In this document: piece after piece, positions 6,493 through 11,225 of the stretch
Position numbering within the stretch: position 1 is the first letter of the stretch
Layout of the letters: the number at the start of each line of letters is the position of its first letter
Origin: CAZDOD01 sp964506935
GTDB taxonomy: Bacteria > Desulfobacterota > Zymogenia > Zymogenales > Zymogenaceae
Assembly: GCA_964506935.1 (NCBI GenBank)
Contig: CAZDOD010000091.1
Span: 1-11,225, forward strand
Direction: 5' to 3'
DNA: 11,225 nucleotides
Program-made: the position numbers and the translations under genes
Notes under the pieces: generated by a model
The model's input: only the letters and a program-made list of their open reading frames with translations
Databases searched by the model: none
What the model was told of the DNA's origin: nothing

Positions 6493-8904
6493 ATGACAAA
6501 TAAAAATAGCTACAAGACTTCCTCAGAAAGTCTCATGATGCTGTCAGAGACCAAGTATAACAAGAGGAGGATGGCGATACTCATCTTCCTCACAATAAGC
6601 CTGGTCTTTATGGTACTCATTACCTCTACCGCCCTCGGTACTTTCTTGTATTTCGCCAAGGACCTCCCAAAGGTCACGGCCCTCAAAGACTACCGACCTA
6701 GTATCATCACCAAGGTTTATTCCAGAGACGGGGAGCTTATTGGGGAATACTTCCTCGAGCGCAGGGAGGTAATCGAATATGAGAAGATACCGAAGATGCT
6801 GGTATTGGCGTTCGTTGCGGCAGAGGACGACGACTTCTTTGAACACCCCGGCATCGACATCCGGGGTATCTTGAGGGCACTTTACCGCAATGTCCTGGCG
6901 GGAAGGGTCGTCGAGGGTGGAAGTACGATAACCCAGCAGCTTATCAAGACCCTCCTCCTCACCCCGACGGTCGATATCTCAAGAAAGATAAAGGAGGCGA
7001 TATTAGCCTACCGCATCGAAAACTACCTGAACAAAGAGGAGATACTTTATCTCTACCTCAACCAGATCTATCTCGGATACGGGGCATACGGTGTCGAGGC
7101 GGCATCCGAGGTCTACTTCGGAAAATCCGCGGAAGAGCTAAATCTCGCCGAATGTACACTACTGGCAGGGCTCCCAAAGGCGCCCGACAGGTTCTCTCCC
7201 TTCCGGCACTGGGAAAATGCAAAGGAGCGCCAGAAATATGTGCTGTCGATGATGGTAAAGGAGAAATATATCACCCAAGAGATAATGGATGAAACACTCG
7301 AGGTACCGATAGATCTCAAGCGGCGTTCAAATCCCACAAAAGAGAAATGCCCCTACTTCACCGAGAATGTAAGGCGATATATCGAAGATAAATATGGCGC
7401 CACGGCGCTCTATCGAGAGGGCCTCTCGGTTTACACCACAGCGGACGTCGATATGCACAAATACGCAAAAGAGGCCCTTGAAAAGGGATTAAAAGAGCTT
7501 GACAAGAGGCAGGGATGGCACGGGGCAATCGATAACCTCTCGGGTGTGGATGCAGAGGAGTTTAACTTAAAATTAAAAGAGGATTATGGTGAGGGGCCTT
7601 TAAATGTCGGCGAAACGTATAAGGCCCTCGTGACAAAGGTCAACGACAGCACCAACCTTGTAACGGTGAGCCTAGGAGACCTTTCCGGGACAATCTCCCT
7701 TTCCGACATGAACTGGGCGAGAAAGTTCAATCCATCCGTCCCATACGGCAGCATATCCAAACCCTCTTCGGCCTTGAGCGCTGGAGACGTGATCCTCGTT
7801 AAGGTAAAGGAATACGACAAGGAGAAGGGGCGTTACATTTTTCTTCTTGACCAGGACCCAATGGTCGAGGGTGCGGTCGTGGCCCTAGAACCGGAAACCG
7901 GTTATGTAAGAGTCCTCGTTGGCGGATATGATTTTAACAGGAGCGAGTTTAACCGAGGCACACAATCGAGGCGACAGCCCGGCTCGTCATTCAAACCTTT
8001 GATATACTCCGCCGCACTCGACAAGGGTTATACCCCCGCCACAGTTATCTACGACTCCCCTGTAGTCTATAAAGACAAATACTCGCGTGATGGTGTGTGG
8101 AAGCCGAGAAATTATGACGGCGAATTCTACGGCCCTACCACCTTGAGGAGGGCGCTGATGCTCTCCCGAAACGTCGTCACAGTGAAGATCGTCATGGACA
8201 TCGGGCCCGACTATGTCGTCGATTATGCAAAGAGGCTCGGGATAAAATCCCCCCTCGACGCCGTCCCCTCTATCGCACTGGGTGCATGCGGTGTATCTCT
8301 CTTGGAGCTCACAAATGCCTACTCCGTCTTCAACAACGGCGGCTATCGTTCAGAGCCTATATTCGTAACCAAGATAGTCGACCGTGATGGAAACGTCATC
8401 GAGGAGAACCTCCCTAAGTCAGAGCCCGTCATCTCGGCCGAGACCGCCTACATCATCACGAGCCTCATGGAGAGCGTCGTCCAGTCGGGCACGGGAACAA
8501 GGGTCAAGGCCCTGAATAGACCGACGGCGGGTAAGACCGGAACCACCAACGACTATATCGACGCCTGGTTTATGGGCTTCATCCCACAGCTTACATGCGG
8601 CGTCTGGGTAGGCTTCGACGACGAGAAGACCCTCGGCAAATACGAGACCGGCTCAAAGGCCGCGGCCCCCATCTGGCTCTACTTCATGCAGGAGGCGGTA
8701 AAGGATATGCCGGTTGAGGTCTTTCCCATCCCCGAGGGAGTGGTTTTTGCCCGCGTAGATTCCGAAACCGGGGGGCTCGCCACCGAAGAGTCAATGGATA
8801 CGATGATCGAGTGCTTCAAACCCGACTCCCTCCCGACCCATGAAGAGGATATAATCATGCCTGAGGAGGGTAGCAGGTTTTGGAAGGAGGATTTGGGGCT
8901 TTAG
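6493..8904 (+). CDS. mrcA: Class A penicillin-binding protein 1A (bifunctional transglycosylase/transpeptidase)
   Basis: 803-residue inner-membrane enzyme that polymerises lipid II into glycan strands and cross-links the stem peptides. A short cytoplasmic tail with a KRR cluster (24-26) precedes one membrane segment (about 28-53). The GT51 transglycosylase domain shows EDDDFFEHPG (catalytic Glu111), GGSTITQQ (142-149), then RKIKEAILAYRIE and YLNQIYLGYGAYGVEAAS. An OB-fold insert (about 370-460) is typical of PBP1A. The transpeptidase has all three motifs: SSFK with nucleophile Ser498, SRN (558-560) and KTGT (681-684). Both activities should be intact. The ribosome binding site before ATG 6493 is weak (TTAGAAG); in-frame ATGs at 6535, 6538 and 6571 are alternatives, the last just upstream of the membrane segment, so the exact start is uncertain. 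The gene has its own predicted promoter, and it converges with the kinase gene. The family assignment is secure; PBP1A over PBP1B/C rests on the OB insert and motif spacing. Confidence 0.95.
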   Translation: MTNKNSYKTSSESLMMLSETKYNKRRMAILIFLTISLVFMVLITSTALGTFLYFAKDLPKVTALKDYRPSIITKVYSRDGELIGEYFLERREVIEYEKIPKMLVLAFVAAEDDDFFEHPGIDIRGILRALYRNVLAGRVVEGGSTITQQLIKTLLLTPTVDISRKIKEAILAYRIENYLNKEEILYLYLNQIYLGYGAYGVEAASEVYFGKSAEELNLAECTLLAGLPKAPDRFSPFRHWENAKERQKYVLSMMVKEKYITQEIMDETLEVPIDLKRRSNPTKEKCPYFTENVRRYIEDKYGATALYREGLSVYTTADVDMHKYAKEALEKGLKELDKRQGWHGAIDNLSGVDAEEFNLKLKEDYGEGPLNVGETYKALVTKVNDSTNLVTVSLGDLSGTISLSDMNWARKFNPSVPYGSISKPSSALSAGDVILVKVKEYDKEKGRYIFLLDQDPMVEGAVVALEPETGYVRVLVGGYDFNRSEFNRGTQSRRQPGSSFKPLIYSAALDKGYTPATVIYDSPVVYKDKYSRDGVWKPRNYDGEFYGPTTLRRALMLSRNVVTVKIVMDIGPDYVVDYAKRLGIKSPLDAVPSIALGACGVSLLELTNAYSVFNNGGYRSEPIFVTKIVDRDGNVIEENLPKSEPVISAETAYIITSLMESVVQSGTGTRVKALNRPTAGKTGTTNDYIDAWFMGFIPQLTCGVWVGFDDEKTLGKYETGSKAAAPIWLYFMQEAVKDMPVEVFPIPEGVVFARVDSETGGLATEESMDTMIECFKPDSLPTHEEDIIMPEEGSRFWKEDLGL

Positions 8905-8941
8905 GAAAATATTTATCTGATATCGGATGGTTTGTGGAGCC

Positions 8942-11225
8942 TCAGGTATCATGATCATTCTTTCTATCCAATATCTCCCTGATCTTCTCGGCAAATTCCC
9001 TGAGCGGAAATGGTTTCTGCATAAATCCTTCTGCACCCAACCCAAGGATTTCATACGCCTGTCCGTTTTCGCTGTAGCCTGAAGTAAAGAGCACCCTCAC
9101 ATCAGGATCGATCTCCCTAAGCTTAAAAAACGCCTCTTTTCCCCCCAGCTTTGGCATGACCAGATCGAGGATAACGAGATCTATCTCGTCCCTCCTTCGG
9201 GAAAAAATCTCTACCCCCTCTTGTCCGTCTTCAGCGAAAAATACCTGATACCCCATATCTTTTAGATAATCCCCCCACATATTCTTGACTATCGGCTCAT
9301 CGTCGATTATGAGTATTGTCTCATCGCCGGCGAGCTCCACCCTCTCAACTACGGGCTTAACTACCTCTACTTTACCCTCGACCGTGGGGAAATAGAGTTT
9401 GAATGTGCTCCCCTCACCCTTCTCACTATATACGGAAATAAAGCCCCTGTGATTCTTGACTATCCCATACACCGTCGAAAGCCCCATCCCCATCCCACCT
9501 TTGTCCTCCTTTGTCGTGAAAAAAGGTTCAAAGATACGTTCCCTTATCTCCGGTGTAATCCCCTTTCCGGTGTCGGTAATCGACAGAACGACATAATCTC
9601 CCTCTACGGCGCCGACATGGGTCTTTGCGAAATTTTTGTCGAGCTTTTGATTGAAAGTCTCAACTATCAGACTCCCCCCTTTGGGCATTGCATCTCTGGC
9701 ATTGATGCAGATGTTGAGGAAGCATTGCTCGATCTGGCCGACATCTCCCTCAATCATTAAGAGATCACCGGACAAATAGGTCTTGATCTCTATAGATTTG
9801 TCGAAGGTGCCGGCTATGAGGGGAAGTCCCTTTTTAACTATGTCATTAAGGCTCACTGTAGTACGCTTGTGTTCTTCCCTCCGGGCGACGTTCAAGAGCT
9901 GCCGGGTGAGCTCTGATGCCCTCAGCGTCCCCTCGTGAATTGTCTTGAGCGCCTTATAATCGGGGTCGTCTTCTGCTTTTTTGGATGAGAGATACTCCGA
10001 GTAACCCATGATTCCCACGAGTATGTTGTTAAAGTTATGGGCGATACCCCCTGCGAGTGATCCTACGGCCTCCATCTTTTGTGCATGAATCAACTGTTTC
10101 TCAAATTTCTTCTTTTCTGTAACATCACGAATGATCCCCTGATATCCCAATATTTTTCCTTTATCATCTTTCCACATGGTTGCGGTCAAGAGGCAGTCAA
10201 TGAGAGAATCGTCCTTTTTTTTCAAAAGCAATTCATAGTCCTTCACAGAACCTTTTTCCCTTATATCTCTCAACAAATCAATTAAATCCTGTGTATTATG
10301 ATAGAAGATTTCTAAATCCAATTTTTCAAACTCATCAATAGGATATCCGAATAATGCCTCGCCCGGGGGATTTATATCTACTATTTTTCCATAGGCTGTT
10401 GAAAAGAAAATAACATCCTGAGATGTTTCAAAGAGATTACGAAATTTTCTCTCTGACTCTATCAATGCCTCTTCAGCCGCCTTTTTTTCTGTAATATCGT
10501 TGAAAAAGCTCAAAGAAGCGGGCTTCCCCTCCCATTCTATAAACACACCCGTTCCCTCAACCCACCGGAAATTCCCGTCTTTTCGAAAAACCCTGTATAT
10601 ATTTGGTTCCAAAAGGTCTTCCCCATCAAGTATCCTCCTATATCTCGCCATCACCCTTTCCAAATCATCCGGATGAATCAAGTCCATAAAAGTCCGTGAG
10701 GAAAACTCTTTCTCTGAAAATCTTGAAATTTCGAGTGCCTTTGGATTGAAAAATTTTATTATCCCATCTTGCAGGACAATGATGGCCTCTTTTGCATTCT
10801 CAAACAGCGTACGATATTTTTCCTCTGAATCCTTGAGCGAATCCCCCGCAATTTTTCTCTCTGTGATATCCCTTATAATCTCTAATGAGCAATAGCTGCC
10901 GTCGGGCATCAGGAGAGGCGATGAGTAAATCTCCAAATATGTCCCATCTTCTAATTGGGTCTCTCTCTTGAAAGTCTTTTTTTCTCTGATTGATATGTTA
11001 GCGGTGCAAAAACTACATGGGGCTTCAATATTATGATAGAATTCGTAGCACCTTTTTCCAACTCCATTCCCAAATTTTTCGATAGAGAGCTTATTCTGAA
11101 ATACAATTATAAAATCCTTATCAACGATATCTATGGGGTCTATCATATGATTTATGATATTCTCATTAAATTGCTTTAGATAGAGTATCTCTTCTTCGGC
11201 GCGTTTTTTCTCGGTGATATTACGG
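8942..11225 (-). CDS. Multi-PAS hybrid sensor histidine kinase with C-terminal receiver (5'-truncated by window edge)
   Basis: The frame stays open to the right edge, so the start lies outside; about 760 residues are visible. Residue numbers below count the Met codon at 11146 as 1. The visible N-terminus is the tail of an earlier module (NITEKKRAEEE), probably another PAS. PAS-1 (to about 96) carries Cys33, Cys44 and Cys47; PAS-2 (about 107-220) includes IHPDD; PAS-3 (about 231-344) follows. HisKA has GGIAHNFNN with phosphoacceptor His370. The ATPase shows an N box (Asn478, Asn482), DTGKGI (525-530), IFEPFFTTK and GMGMGLS (551-557). The receiver has Asp615/Asp616, phosphoacceptor Asp661, Thr688 and Lys711, all intact. 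The architecture implies a His-to-Asp phosphorelay with no DNA-binding output in this protein. No membrane segment is visible; the missing N-terminus could hold one. No partner gene is in view and the signal is unknown. GC is near 50% in the kinase part and mostly lower in the PAS part. Confidence 0.93.
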   Translation of the reverse strand, partial: RNITEKKRAEEEILYLKQFNENIINHMIDPIDIVDKDFIIVFQNKLSIEKFGNGVGKRCYEFYHNIEAPCSFCTANISIREKKTFKRETQLEDGTYLEIYSSPLLMPDGSYCSLEIIRDITERKIAGDSLKDSEEKYRTLFENAKEAIIVLQDGIIKFFNPKALEISRFSEKEFSSRTFMDLIHPDDLERVMARYRRILDGEDLLEPNIYRVFRKDGNFRWVEGTGVFIEWEGKPASLSFFNDITEKKAAEEALIESERKFRNLFETSQDVIFFSTAYGKIVDINPPGEALFGYPIDEFEKLDLEIFYHNTQDLIDLLRDIREKGSVKDYELLLKKKDDSLIDCLLTATMWKDDKGKILGYQGIIRDVTEKKKFEKQLIHAQKMEAVGSLAGGIAHNFNNILVGIMGYSEYLSSKKAEDDPDYKALKTIHEGTLRASELTRQLLNVARREEHKRTTVSLNDIVKKGLPLIAGTFDKSIEIKTYLSGDLLMIEGDVGQIEQCFLNICINARDAMPKGGSLIVETFNQKLDKNFAKTHVGAVEGDYVVLSITDTGKGITPEIRERIFEPFFTTKEDKGGMGMGLSTVYGIVKNHRGFISVYSEKGEGSTFKLYFPTVEGKVEVVKPVVERVELAGDETILIIDDEPIVKNMWGDYLKDMGYQVFFAEDGQEGVEIFSRRRDEIDLVILDLVMPKLGGKEAFFKLREIDPDVRVLFTSGYSENGQAYEILGLGAEGFMQKPFPLREFAEKIREILDRKNDHDT

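Noticed and set aside
9449..9760. 103-residue plus-strand open frame opposite the kinase gene
   Set aside because: It lies wholly antisense to conserved HATPase-domain coding sequence; its peptide shows no independent motif.

Overview
The window reads as chromosomal housekeeping DNA from a Gram-negative (diderm) bacterium. Two periplasm-facing lipoproteins, a SurA-type outer-membrane-protein chaperone and a class A penicillin-binding protein all point to an outer membrane and a periplasm. The frequent AGG/AGA and ATA codons, the one-parvulin-domain SurA and the multi-PAS hybrid kinase would suit a Deltaproteobacteria/Desulfobacterota-like lineage. That placement is inference; no rRNA or other phylogenetic marker was checked. 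No tRNA, rRNA, CRISPR array, insertion sequence or phage gene was seen.

Layout. Bases 1-3219 (+) hold most of mfd, the transcription-repair coupling factor, with its N-terminus cut off by the window edge. After a 184-base gap come two closely linked lipoprotein genes with parvulin-type (PpiC) prolyl isomerase domains (3404-4240 and 4248-5207, 7 bases apart). After a further 151 bases there is a surA-like gene (5359-6327). A 165-base AT-rich gap follows, holding a weak terminator-like hairpin and a good sigma-70-type promoter overlapped by an inverted repeat. It leads into a complete PBP1A-type bifunctional peptidoglycan synthase (6493-8904). The last gene lies on the minus strand and converges on the PBP gene with only 37 bases between the stop codons. 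It is a hybrid sensor histidine kinase with at least three PAS domains, HisKA, HATPase and a C-terminal receiver, and it runs off the right edge.

How the genes fit together. The three parvulin-family proteins and PBP1A all act in or facing the periplasm, so the middle of the window is an envelope-biogenesis block: folding factors followed by a cell-wall polymerase. Mfd is a cytoplasmic DNA-repair translocase and is probably only a genomic neighbour. The hybrid kinase is probably an independent signalling gene; no partner regulator is visible.

For the hunt, nothing here looks like an undescribed multi-gene system. The points most worth a second look are: stepwise loss of the conserved parvulin histidines across the three tandem isomerase-family genes; the dyad sitting across the -10 element of the PBP1A promoter; a three-cysteine cluster in the first PAS domain of the kinase; and a base-composition step inside the kinase gene at the sensor/kinase domain border.
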